A DNA stretch of 64,000 nucleotides, taken from positions 126,501 to 190,500 of the forward strand of contig NC_088311.1 of assembly GCF_910592395.1 (NCBI RefSeq), written 5' to 3'. Both the position numbers and the translations under genes were made by a program. This document shows, in pieces, positions 51,901 through 60,650 of this stretch. The notes beneath the pieces are model-generated. The model worked only from the letters and a program-made list of their open reading frames with translations, was not told where the DNA came from and made no database searches. The stretch is from Lineus longissimus. Its lineage: Eukaryota; Nemertea; Pilidiophora; Heteronemertea; Lineidae. Positions within the stretch are counted from its first letter, which is position 1, and each line of letters opens with the position of its first letter.

Positions 51901-54900
51901 TTCTTGTAGTCAGAATGAATTCACATACTGCACTTCAAGATGTGTATCAGGTGAGCACAATGGCCCTAGGTCATTTATTCCAGTTCTGTGGTGCTGAATG
52001 AGTTAATGCGTGTTAATAAGTTGTAAAATAAGTATTGTTTGCTTCCCTCATTCTCCATTAGGTGGAGCCGCTGTGTGGCATGAAGATGTTGATATGTCCT
52101 GCTGGTTCATTCTCCATTAGGTGGAGCCGCTGTGTGGCATGAAGATGTTGATATGTCCTGCTGGTTCATTCTCCATTAGGTGGAGCCGCTGTGTGGCATG
52201 AAGATGTTGATATGTCCTGCTGGTTCATTCTCCATTAGGTGGAGCCGCTGTGTGGCATGAAGATGTTGATATGTCCTGCTGGTTCATTCTCCATCAGGTG
52301 GAGCCGCTGTGTGGCATGAAGATGTTGATATGTCCTGCTGGTTCATTCTCCATCAGGTGGAGCCGCTGTGTGGCATGAAGATGTTGATATGTCCTGCTGG
52401 TTCTAACAGAAAACCCCTTGCCTGACTTGCACAAGGCCCGTATTGCGGATTGGCCCTTCTCATCAAATGAAACAATCTCTTTGCTAGAAACCAGAAAGAA
52501 GTGTTGCTTAAAAGGAATATCTCATGACTTTTAAACATTTCAAGAGACCCTGAACTCGGAACAATGCGCACAGCATGAATTTGTTATCTAGTCAGTTTGG
52601 ATGTCTCATGATGTGTCTGTATTTGAAGTTTGATTACTTTTTTCGAAATTGCTGTCAGTTTGCCTGCACCAAATTGATAAAACGAACACAAATAGTTGTC
52701 CTTGCACAACTTCTTTTCCGGCCAGGTATTTCAAATCTCTTTGTGGGGACGCCTTACACCTTATCTGCGTTCAACATGTTTAAACCAACTCTCAACAACT
52801 CGCGTCCCTATTGAGGAATTTCATGCAGTTGGCAAATATTTGGCAAAAGTGCACTTTTTTTAGCAGAAGTTTAACCAAGCAATCCACTGGCTTTATTCAT
52901 AATGCAAAGAATAACAAATGTGAATGTTGTGGGCGTCGACATTGCAATCATTTCTTTATCAGCACTGTCAAGCTGGAAGATAATGGTGGCCTGCAGTGAT
53001 CTACTGATCGCAGGACAATTTCCTTCTTGTGAAAATCTGCCAAAACCAAAGTCCCCACAGTCATGTGGGTGTGAGGTATTCAGTAAGATTCAATTTTACA
53101 CTCAATTTGAATGAGTTGATATGTCCTGCTGAGTGCTTTTACTGAGAGCCTGATTATTGGTGCGTAACCGAGTTAAATAATGCTGAATGACTTGTATTTG
53201 TTCTGTCAAGCGTTGCAATGTTAACTGTTTTTTATCACCAGTTGATATACGATATGCATTTGCATGAATCCCATATTGTATGCTTGCTCTTGTTTGTTCC
53301 TTCGTGCTTGCTAGAAGTGCATTGCACTCTCAATGTCTGACCTCCTCATACCAGGAAAGCTCTGAGACGCAGACAAACACTATTGTTTCTCATGCCAAGC
53401 TGAACTTACAAACTAACCTATACCATCATAAGATTACATGGAGTCCCTATCAAACATGTCAAAGGTATTTTGTACTGAGGCGCATGTTTTGGGGAGAATT
53501 CATGATGTTGGTCAATTGCATGCAAATCTGTACTATGAGCAGTTGACCAGAGTATATATTGTGTTCTGATGTAGATGAATGTGTACTATGAGCAGTTGAC
53601 CAGAGTATATATTGTGTTCTGATGTAGATGAATGTGTACTATGAGCAGTTGACCAGAGTATATATTGTGTTCTGATGTAGATGAATGTTAACTAGAATTC
53701 CTGATGATAACATACATGGCTTGGAAAATTGGGTCAATTGTTTTATATCATTGTAACAAGATTTGTCACATAAATGTCATAAATTTGGTATTTTCCAGGT
53801 TATCTAGTGTTGGGTTTTCCGTGGGAGACTCATGCCTAGCAATATGACCTGGGAGGAATGCTTGCCCCCTCGTCTGATCAACTGCTAGCCAGCAAAATGT
53901 GGAATGTCTAAAACTATTGACCCAATATACTTTTGGCAGAAATGGCTGAAAATGAAAGTGTTTTTATTCCACTCTGGCTGGTGATATTGTGTCCCATGTA
54001 GTGTGTTGAATGTCATGTGAGAATCGAGACTAGGGGAGGACAACAGTTGGCATGTCATTAATGGTTCGTCATTAATCTCTAAAGACCACTATCGACATCA
54101 GTAGAATAGTGACAACACATGGCTTGTTTGGCTGCTATATACAGTTGGGCACCAGATGTCCATATCATATGGTGCATGTATGTTGAGATATTTGAGAGCT
54201 GTTGGACGTTTGTTAGCCATCCATCATTTGCCAATGAATTAGTTCCATAACAAAAGGTTTAATAACATTGCGCAGTTATCTGTGTTATTGATGTTTGGTT
54301 CATTGTGCAAACAGTTTCTGCACATCATGCTTGTTACATATTTTTTCACCAACTCCTTTGGTTTCAGCTTACCTTCACGAAGTTGAGCACAACCTCGCTG
54401 ATAGTGTCAGACCTAATCCCTCATGGCGAGTATAATGTTCAAATCACCGCCAGCCCAAAATATGCCGGCTTTGAAAGTGATCCGACCGCTTCAACCGTGA
54501 TCATGCCTCCTGATGGTGAGTTGGTGACTGAGTAGAAACAATCGACTGCTCACTTTCCTTAGCAATATCCTCTCCTCTAGAAAGATTCCCATGTCATTGA
54601 TGTCTAGTACACCCAGTAAGGTACCTGTGTGTTTACCACCAGCTCTAAGCATAAGATTCAGATCACTTTTTGGACCTCTGGATCCCTCCTCGAAATCTGT
54701 TTGGTTTATTCAAGGGGCGAAAGGCCTGCTATGGGGAGGATGGCTACCTTGGATTTGATGAGACAAACTGATGGTTTTCTATTTGGTTGTTTCAGTCCCA
54801 GCAGAGAATCCTCAGCTCATCGCGACTGATATTGAGCAGTATGGTGGCGGTGAAAAGAAGGTCACTCTCTTCTGGAAGGTACGTAGAATCACTTCGTTGC

Positions 54901-57900
54901 TTTCATAGTTGAGGTTTACTCTTTAACTTGCCAAGGGGTTGATGTTGAACTGTACTGGGTACAAATGGTGCCACACAGTTAGGCTTGCCAAGGGGTTGAT
55001 GTTGAACTGTACTAGGTACAAATGGTGCCACACAGTTAGGCTTGCCAAGGGGTTGATGTTGAACTGTACTGGGTACAAATGGTGCCACACAGTTAGGCTT
55101 GCCAAGGGGTTGATGTTGAACTGTACTGGGTACAAATGGTGTCACACAGTTAGGCTTGCCAAGGGGTTGATGTTGAACTGTACTGGGTACAAATGGTGCC
55201 ACACAGTTAGGCTTGCCAAGGGGTTGATGTTGAACTGTACTGGGTACAAATGGTGTCACACAGTTAGGCTTGCCAAGGGGTTGATGTTGAACTGTACTGG
55301 GTACAAATGGTGTCACACAGTTAGGCTTGCCAAGGGGTTGATGTTGAACTGTTCTAGGTACAAATGGTGCCACACAGTTAGGCTTGCCAAGGGGTTGATG
55401 TTGAACTGTACTAGGTACAAATGGTGCCACACAGTTAGGCTTGCCAAGGGGTTGATGTTGAACTGTACTAGGTACAAATGGTGCCACACAGTTAGGCTTG
55501 CCAAGGGGTTGATGTTGAACTGTACTAGGTACAAATGGTGCCACACAGTTAGGCTTGCCAAGGGGTTGATGTTGAACTGTACTAGGTACAAATGGTGCCA
55601 CACAGTTAGGCTTGCCAAGGGGTTGATGTTGAACTGTACTAGGTACAAATGGTGCCACACAGTTAGGCTTGCCAAGGGGTTGATGTTGAACTGTACTAGG
55701 TACAAATGGTGCCACACAGTTAGGCTTGCCAAGGGGTTGATGTTGAACTGTACTAGGTACAAATGGTGTCACACAGTTAGGCTTGCCAAGGGGTTGATGT
55801 TGAACTGTACTAGGTACAAATGGTGCCACACAGTTAGGCTTGCCAAGGGGTTGATGTTGAACTGTACTAGGTACAAATGGTGCCACACAGTTAGGCTTGC
55901 CAAGGGGTTGATGTTGAACTGTACTAGGTACAAATGGTGCCACACAGTTAGGCTTGCCAAGGGGTTGATGTTGAACTGTACTAGGTACAAATGGTGACAC
56001 ACAGTTAGGCTTGCCAAGGGGTTGATGTTGAACTGTACAAGGTACAAATGGTTGTCACACAGTTAGCCTCAAGGTACAAACATGGACAAACACCTTGTTA
56101 TTTAGAAACAGTTGCGTTACCAGATGTGAACCTGAACAGCAGCGTTGCCTGTTGGTGGCCATGGCATCCAGACAGGATTGCAATGCATCCAGTGCTTTTC
56201 ACAAGATGATATTGTTGGAGATTCTGTTGAAAACAAGAGTAATCTAGACATGGCCTTTATTTTCAGAAAATCCCTGAAATAAAGCGCAATGGTGACATTA
56301 CGATAAAAGTGAGCGTTGTTATCGCCGACACGTCGGGTGTACAAAAGCGGTCATTACCTGTGACGGACCAACTCCCAGCCGATCAGATCATGTACAGTTA
56401 TGTGCTCAAGGATGACAAGTCCTACGTCATCAAACTGGAAACCATGTCCACGTCCCTGGGAAGGAATACTTCTCTTGAACCGACAACTGTACAAATGGAG
56501 AGAGACCATGAACGTAGGTCAAAGGTTATCTCATTAAGTGTGCAGTGTCTCAGAAGAATTCTCTCATATGATAACTGAATTTGGAACTCATTTGTATTAA
56601 AACATATCTTGAAATATAGACTGCCACTGGCCTGTTAATCTGGTAAAGAAACGGTGGCACCTGTTATCCTACGCTACACTACGCTACGCTACACTACACT
56701 ACATAATGCTATACTGCACTGTGCACTACACTACATATCATGCAGTGCCATAAGCAAGCAAATATGATCTGTTATAGACGGACGATATTGACAGTCAAAG
56801 TAGCGCGGGTGTCAAGGTATTACTCATGCACAGCGTTTCTAGTTTCAGCTCCATTCGTCTTTGTGGAAGCCATCAGGGCTCAGAATGATGATTACGTCAA
56901 CGTTACCTGGGAGATTCCTAGTGAGATGGATGGCGAAGATGTCCTCATCATATATTGTGAGGAAGGACAGGATAAAGAATGTAGCAAAATGGTACGTCCA
57001 TGTTTTGACTCAGCTGGCATTTTCCCCTCAAAATGATCTGGGAGATTGTTTCGAGTCTTTTGAATGGGATCTAAAACCAAGGTTCGTCTTACCTTGTACT
57101 TATGCTGAGCAAGCAAAATAACACATCAAAGTGGGCAGTATATAGGTTAAACTTGGGTCTCTCCCCCTGGCTCAAGCCTTGGTGACTATAGCCGATTGGT
57201 GCCCAGTCGGGGGGCTGATATGGTGGTATGGTAGACTCCACAGTGACATGCCTAATCTCCTAAAGGTGAATGCCAAAGAAGAGGCATTAGAGCATTTTAC
57301 CAATGTCGCTTTTTATGAAAAAGCTCGCCTCGATGGTCCTGCTGGCTTCAGTGATTTATAACATCGTTCCAGTCTCCACTGAAGACATTAACCGTACCTG
57401 CAGCCAAGCGCTTGGTGCGTGTTGATAATGGCAACATCTACAAGATAGGCCTGGTTCGACCAACACCTGGTAAACCGGGCCTCGTCAAGTGGAGTCGATG
57501 TATTTACAAACAAAATGAAGGTGGGTTTAACCTGTTCCTTGCGTGCAAATCTCCTAAGGTGGCACTGGCTTTTCAATTATCAACCACATGATAGATTTAG
57601 TCTTCTGGTGCTAAAGACTAGAAAACATTTTGGTTAGCATTCCAATTTCGTGCTCCTTGATAATTGAACGTTTTCAGTTTCTTGATCTGGTTGAAATTGG
57701 GTCAAATCAATTTCACCTCACCAGCACAATCACCACCATGATTGCAAGTGGTGAAGATGATGTTAATTCAAATGATGAGTCAACTTGTGTTGTATTTGAT
57801 AACTTGCAGTGCCAACTGTACCACCAAATTTGAATCTGAGACCCGAACCCAAAAAGGTCCAGGTGCAAGTCGACGAGTATCCTTGTGAAGTAACCCTAGC

Positions 57901-60650
57901 GAAAGTCGTCCGCGTTGAAGGCATGCTTTGTCGGACATCAAACAAAGTCACTTGTTCAGGTGAGGCCTCCTTGAATGCATTCACTTGTTTATGTTGAATG
58001 CTGTTACTTGGCAGATTGTCAACAAAGTGTGAACAACCCTGTGGGAAACCTTATGCTGAGTGACGTAGCAAAGCTACACTCGCACATTGAAGATGACATA
58101 CCTGGGAATGTCTCCCTCGAAATGGTTGTGACTCCGCACATGAGATAAGGTTCTTCAACAGGGGGAGTCGGGACACTGTAGAAGAATGGCCGACAGAACA
58201 CATTCATACAATCTTTCTCTATTTTATTATCAATAACAACAAACTTTCTACATTGGAATGGAGCATCGACTGTCATGTAACAATAACTATTGATAATGAT
58301 TCGTCTGCCTTCTGCAAGTTTCTTCCAGTGTTGTTGTCTCCTTGATTCAGTTGGACTTCGACCTGCAATAAGGAGAGGACGGAAGGTTTCATTTCTTATG
58401 GTGTTGTGTTATCTTGGTTTTATTCAGGTGAAAGTCGGTCGATCAACATCAGCGAAGGCGAGTTCAGCCAACCCCACTTCTACCCTGTTGATCATCCTGG
58501 CTCACATTATATGGTCCAAGCCCAGGCTGTCAGCAGTTCAGGTGGCAGGAGCCCTGAATGGACGGATGTTTTCGTTGCTACTGCTGATCATCAAACAGGT
58601 AAGTTACATTCAACACTGTAGATAGAGGTGGCACAGTTTGATAGTTGAGTAGTGTCTGACTCATGATTGGATCAGCACTTTATACCTTATCCAAGAGGAC
58701 ATGTATCTTTAATAGGATCCTACTCTGTTGCCAAGGCCAGTTAACCTGACTGGTGCCTAACCATGTATCAATGCTCATGAGGATTGAGGAAGAAACACTG
58801 ACAAAGCCTGGCTGTGTTGCTCGAGTCACCTGTTAATGTCAGGTTAGTGAATTTCTGAACAATTGTATGCTTTTGTAACATTGAGTTTCCTTCAGGTGTA
58901 TTAACAGTTTGAAATCCCATTTTCCAGATGTCGGAGTTATTGTGGGTGTTGGCGTAGGCTGCCTTGTTGTCTTAGGGCTCATTGTGGTTGCGATGTAAGT
59001 GAACCTTTAATTCAGGAACCAAGAGATGAAAAATACTCTCAAGTTGACAATAGGCAGATTTCTGTTTGATTTGTTTTATGGAAAAAAACCATGCACAATA
59101 GCAAGATATAGCAGCTACAGGTCATGTGAGCATTCAGAATATGCCTCAAGATAAGGTGGGAGCCAAAAGGTGGCATTAGTGTTGAATACTCACCTCTTTT
59201 TCTAACTATTGGTTCCGTTGAATACAGGTATGTGGTATCACATACCGGTAGTTCGCTGTGGTTGACTCCAGATCTTTGAGCCTTTCTGAATGCTGACCAA
59301 ATTCTATCTTCTTTCTTTCAGCATTTTTGCCATTAGAAGACATAAAAAGACAAAGGAAGCAGTAAAAATTAAACGAACTCCAGCTGTAAAGGTATGTGTT
59401 ACCATCGATCTATTGTACAAGTATATATGTCTTGAGTTTTTTGAAAAGCTGTGCCGAAATAAACTTATTTGCTGAAATGGAGGTCTTACTTATTGGTCTG
59501 AAACATTGATGGAATATTCAATGATGAGCCCAACAGAGTACATCTTGTTCAGGCAGGATACGCCTGTATAAAGGAGGAGAACTCTCTGTAAGGAGGCGAG
59601 ACCTAAACAACTTGATTTGTTCTGTCTTTGTCCTTCAGGTTGACCTTCATGAAGATGAAAGCGATCAGTGTGACCAATATGCTGGTTTACCTCGAGAAAA
59701 TCCCTATGAGAGTCTTCTGGATCAAGAACTGAGGCCGGTGCCGAGGTATCCGGATCACAACGAGACACCTCCCCCATTGCCAGCCAGAGATATGAAGCTG
59801 AGTAACTCTTCCAACACCAGTTGGGGTGCCATTGGTTCCAGTGGAGTCCACTCGGGAACCATGGCAACTGGTGAGGAGTCTGGTGATGAGGAGACTGGAG
59901 AAATGAGTTCGGAGTCAGCCATGGATTCCAGCGGTTGTTACGCTCCTGGCGCCGTCCAGATCAAGATTTGTACGTAGCTTTTACACTTCAAATAAACACA
60001 GTTGAAATCATATGCAGTTTTAAAAAGGCTATTGATACTTGGTGTATGGGGTCTGGCAGGTTGTAATGTGCACATGATGTCATTTGCTCTCAAGTATAGC
60101 TTTTCACTTGACATACTTTCTGTTCATCCTTTAACAACCGAAATGATCTGAAAATCACTCATAAATGGTGCAGCTATGACCAATGATGTATCGTTTCTTT
60201 TCAGCACCAAATGAGATGAAGAAACGGGAAATCCCGATGTCTGTTTTTAAGAACGATAGTGCGTGCAGTGAGCCATCAGGTTCGAGGGAGGATGATATCT
60301 CCGTTCCTGTCGATATGAAAGATGACAGTAGCAGAGGTCATCCTCCATGCATAATACCAGACGGAGCAGAGACTGAAGTCAATTCAAGAGAGAGTTTTGA
60401 TGCGAACACATCAAGAGACACGGATGAGCTGGGAAGTGCCAGTGCTGTTGGTAGTTCAAGGGATTATGCACAGGTGGCACTAGCTGATCAGCCTCCCCCT
60501 TCTGTCTTGCCTGCAATCCAAGATGACTTTGCCATTGATTTTGCCCCTGATGCTCATGCTGGGCCTACCCAGGGGGAGAAATCTACTCCCGAGAATGTGG
60601 TCGAAGAACAAGTGTACCGCCCATGTGGACCCCGTGGCCTCTTATCATAA
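41562..60650 (+). CDS. Gp130/Domeless-like class I cytokine receptor with three N-terminal Ig domains
   Basis: Twenty exons used per transcript (21 seen, two of them alternatives) join without a frame break to about 1203 residues, or 1199 with the alternative exon. Order: signal peptide, two microexons, three Ig-like domains, a cytokine-receptor homology module of two FN3 domains, three more FN3 domains, a transmembrane helix and a cytoplasmic tail of about 280 residues. This is the gp130 layout except for three Ig domains instead of one. The best sequence match is the segment EKPMKPFLNL...YNW, then NTCK...NYTCIKAECWNDAFGNSSAV, then VRPAPVP, which parallels gp130's EKPKNLSC...W / EAENALG / VKPNPP blocks. 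Such receptors sit in the plasma membrane, bind helical cytokines and signal through JAK and STAT. Ligand and signalling here are inferred. The parts are described in the entries that follow. Confidence 0.8.
43722..45438 (+). CDS. Receptor exons 4-6: three tandem Ig-like domains
   Basis: Exons 43722-44006, 44343-44651 and 45094-45438 each begin and end in phase 1 and each encode one Ig-like domain of 95-115 residues. All start with Glu and end in V-G-G. All have G-[VI]-C-N-x-[TS] at the first cysteine, so an N-glycosylation sequon directly follows it (NVT, NAS, NAT). All end with a [YR/CG]-x-Y-x-C strand (GKYKCYY, GRYICYY, GVYICRY). Clear tandem duplication products, moderately diverged. Confidence 0.85.
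46391..47012. mobile_element. Non-autonomous DNA transposon (622 bp) with terminal inverted repeats and 9-bp target duplication
   Basis: The left end GGTAACCGGAAAAACGCCGA runs into a GACC-repeat tract. The right end is its exact reverse complement, ending at 47012. The 9-bp sequence AGTATCATG flanks both sides (46382-46390 and 47013-47021), a perfect target-site duplication. A 9-bp duplication suggests the Mutator/MULE group. A third copy of the terminal repeat, in the right-end orientation, lies inside at about 46878-46915. No transposase is encoded. It sits in the receptor intron between the Ig exons and the cytokine-receptor module. Confidence 0.88.
47195..48898 (+). CDS. Receptor exons 7-8: first FN3 domain of the cytokine-receptor module
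   Basis: Exons 47195-47372 (phase 1 to 2) and 48708-48898 (phase 2 to 1) encode residues 364-486. Six cysteines (KCQIW, RCSR, KCDM, TCKV, TCIK, ECWN) recall the paired disulphides of the N-terminal domain of class I cytokine receptors. The end, CWNDAFGNSSAVYRVDL, parallels the A-x-N-x-x-G strand of gp130. The phase 1-2-1 pattern is that described for this domain in vertebrate class I receptors. Confidence 0.78.
49244..49392 (+). CDS. Receptor exon 9a: first half of second FN3 domain (alternative a)
   Basis: Acceptor tacttcattgcag, donor cag|gtaaac. Phase 1 in and 0 out. It encodes VRPAPVPSITAAIVNSRSVK, then a W-containing strand and YDIEFNAKQFHHQ. It is homologous to the exon at 50096-50232. 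The next usable exon (54368) needs phase 0. Confidence 0.75.
49508..50003. repeat. ~53-bp tandem repeat, about 9 copies
   Basis: Unit actgctgacagggaatgcta, then 'gttgaatgcagtccctcagt' and 'atgggaagctca'. It fills almost the whole intron between the two alternative receptor exons 9a and 9b. Confidence 0.93.
50096..50232 (+). CDS. Receptor exon 9b: first half of second FN3 domain (alternative b)
   Basis: Acceptor tctatcattttcag, donor aag|gtattt. Phase 1 in and 0 out, so it can replace but not follow exon 9a: in the frame left by 9a its first codon is TGA. It encodes VKPSPVKLSRPHVTDPRSVV, then LRWQKAHATYELLY and TNFDHK. It shares V[RK]P[AS]PV, RSV, W and the final F-x-H-[QK] with exon 9a. Confidence 0.75.
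50727..50935. repeat. 22-bp tandem repeat with a 12-bp palindrome, about 9 copies
   Basis: Unit 'actctatagagtctcgccac' plus two bases, with 'cttgtc' for 'ctcgcc' in the middle copies. Each full copy contains the perfect palindrome actctatagagt. Confidence 0.93.
51262..51362. repeat. 13-14-bp tandem repeat, about 7 copies
   Basis: Copies of 'cacagtgactatg', with 'gaatatg' variants, in the same receptor intron. Confidence 0.85.
52050..52402. repeat. 59-bp tandem repeat, 6 copies
   Basis: Unit tcattctccattaggtggag, then 'ccgctgtgtggcatgaagat' and 'gttgatatgtcctgctggt', almost identical between copies, which suggests recent expansion. Confidence 0.95.
53529..53690. repeat. 53-bp tandem repeat, 3 copies
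   Basis: Unit tgtactatgagcagttgacc, then 'agagtatatattgtgttctg' and 'atgtagatgaatg', identical in all three copies apart from the edges. Confidence 0.93.
54368..54515 (+). CDS. Receptor exon 10: second half of second FN3 domain
   Basis: Acceptor ttggtttcag, phase 0 in and 1 out, residues 537-585. It contains LIVSDLIPHGEYNVQITASP, a standard FN3 L-x-P-x-x-x-Y-x-V-x-I strand. Where class I receptors carry WSXWS it has AGFESDPTAS, so that motif is degenerate or lost. Confidence 0.8.
54796..56513 (+). CDS. Receptor exons 11-12: third FN3-like domain
   Basis: Exons 54796-54878 (phase 1 to 0) and 56267-56513 (0 to 1), residues 586-695. The first gives VPAENPQLIATDIEQYGGGE and a W strand (KKVTLFWK). 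The second gives the remaining strands, with DKSYVIKLETMS as the G/F-like edge. The intron is almost filled by a 57-bp array. Confidence 0.78.
54927..56067. repeat. 57-bp tandem repeat, about 20 copies
   Basis: Unit ttgccaaggggttgatgttg, then 'aactgtactaggtacaaatg' and 'gtgccacacagttaggc'. Because 57 is 19 codons and the unit has no stop in several frames, it produces open frames of over 350 codons on both strands. It lies wholly inside the intron between receptor exons 54796-54878 and 56267-56513, so it is a minisatellite and not a gene. The left copies carry 'tactggg' and the right copies 'tactagg', showing a graded spread. Confidence 0.95.
56849..57520 (+). CDS. Receptor exons 13-14: fourth FN3 domain
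   Basis: Exons 56849-56991 (phase 1 to 0) and 57373-57520 (0 to 1), residues 696-792. The first half has PPFVFVEAIRAQNDDYVNVT and WEIPSEMDGEDVLIIYC, a classic FN3 A-B-C strand pattern. The second half has NIYKIGLVRPTPG and ends KWSRCIYKQNE. Confidence 0.82.
57810..58598 (+). CDS. Receptor exons 15-16: fifth, membrane-proximal FN3 domain
   Basis: Exons 57810-57959 and 58428-58598, both phase 1-1, residues 793-899. It starts VPTVPPNLNLRPEPKKVQVQ and ends with HYMVQAQAVSSSGGRSPEWT. The last block resembles the usual FN3 Y-x-V-x-A-x-x-x-S-G-G end. The internal intron is phase 1, unlike the phase 0 of the preceding FN3 domains. Confidence 0.82.
58928..59391 (+). CDS. Receptor exons 17-18: transmembrane helix and juxtamembrane segment
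   Basis: Exon 58928-58994 (phase 1 to 2) encodes VGVIVGVGVGCLVVLGLIVV, a single-pass helix. Exon 59322-59391 (2 to 0) gives the stop-transfer IRRHKKTKEAVKIKRTPAVK. Class I receptors carry a proline-rich Box1 here for JAK binding; only T-P-A-V is seen, so Box1 is not evident. Confidence 0.85.
59639..60650 (+). CDS. Receptor exons 19-20: acidic cytoplasmic tail
   Basis: Exons 59639-59969 (phase 0 to 1) and 60205-60650 (stop TAA), residues 946-1203. The tail is acidic and Ser-rich. It has two close Tyr-x-x-Leu motifs (Y959 AGL, Y968 ESL), an SH3-ligand-like PPPLPAR (989-995), and later tyrosines in DYAQV and QVYRP. No YxxQ STAT3-type site is seen. The reading frame of the last exon continues to the stop with no internal break. 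Confidence 0.85.

Larger units (their letters stand above)
50233..54367. other. Long receptor intron with several tandem arrays
   Basis: No exon of the right phase was found between 50232 and 54368. A stretch at 53345-53466 reads as an open frame (ESSETQTNTIV...KITWSPYQ) but lacks a convincing homologue, so it is left out. Four arrays in this intron are listed separately. Confidence 0.45.

Noticed and set aside
53345-53466. Candidate receptor exon reading ESSETQTNTIV...KITWSPYQ
   Set aside because: Slight FN3 feel only; no homologous block and the neighbouring exons already join without it.
54903-56000. Open frames of 365 codons (minus) and 352 codons (plus) made of 19-residue repeats
   Set aside because: They are translations of the 57-bp minisatellite, lie entirely within a receptor intron and exist on both strands.
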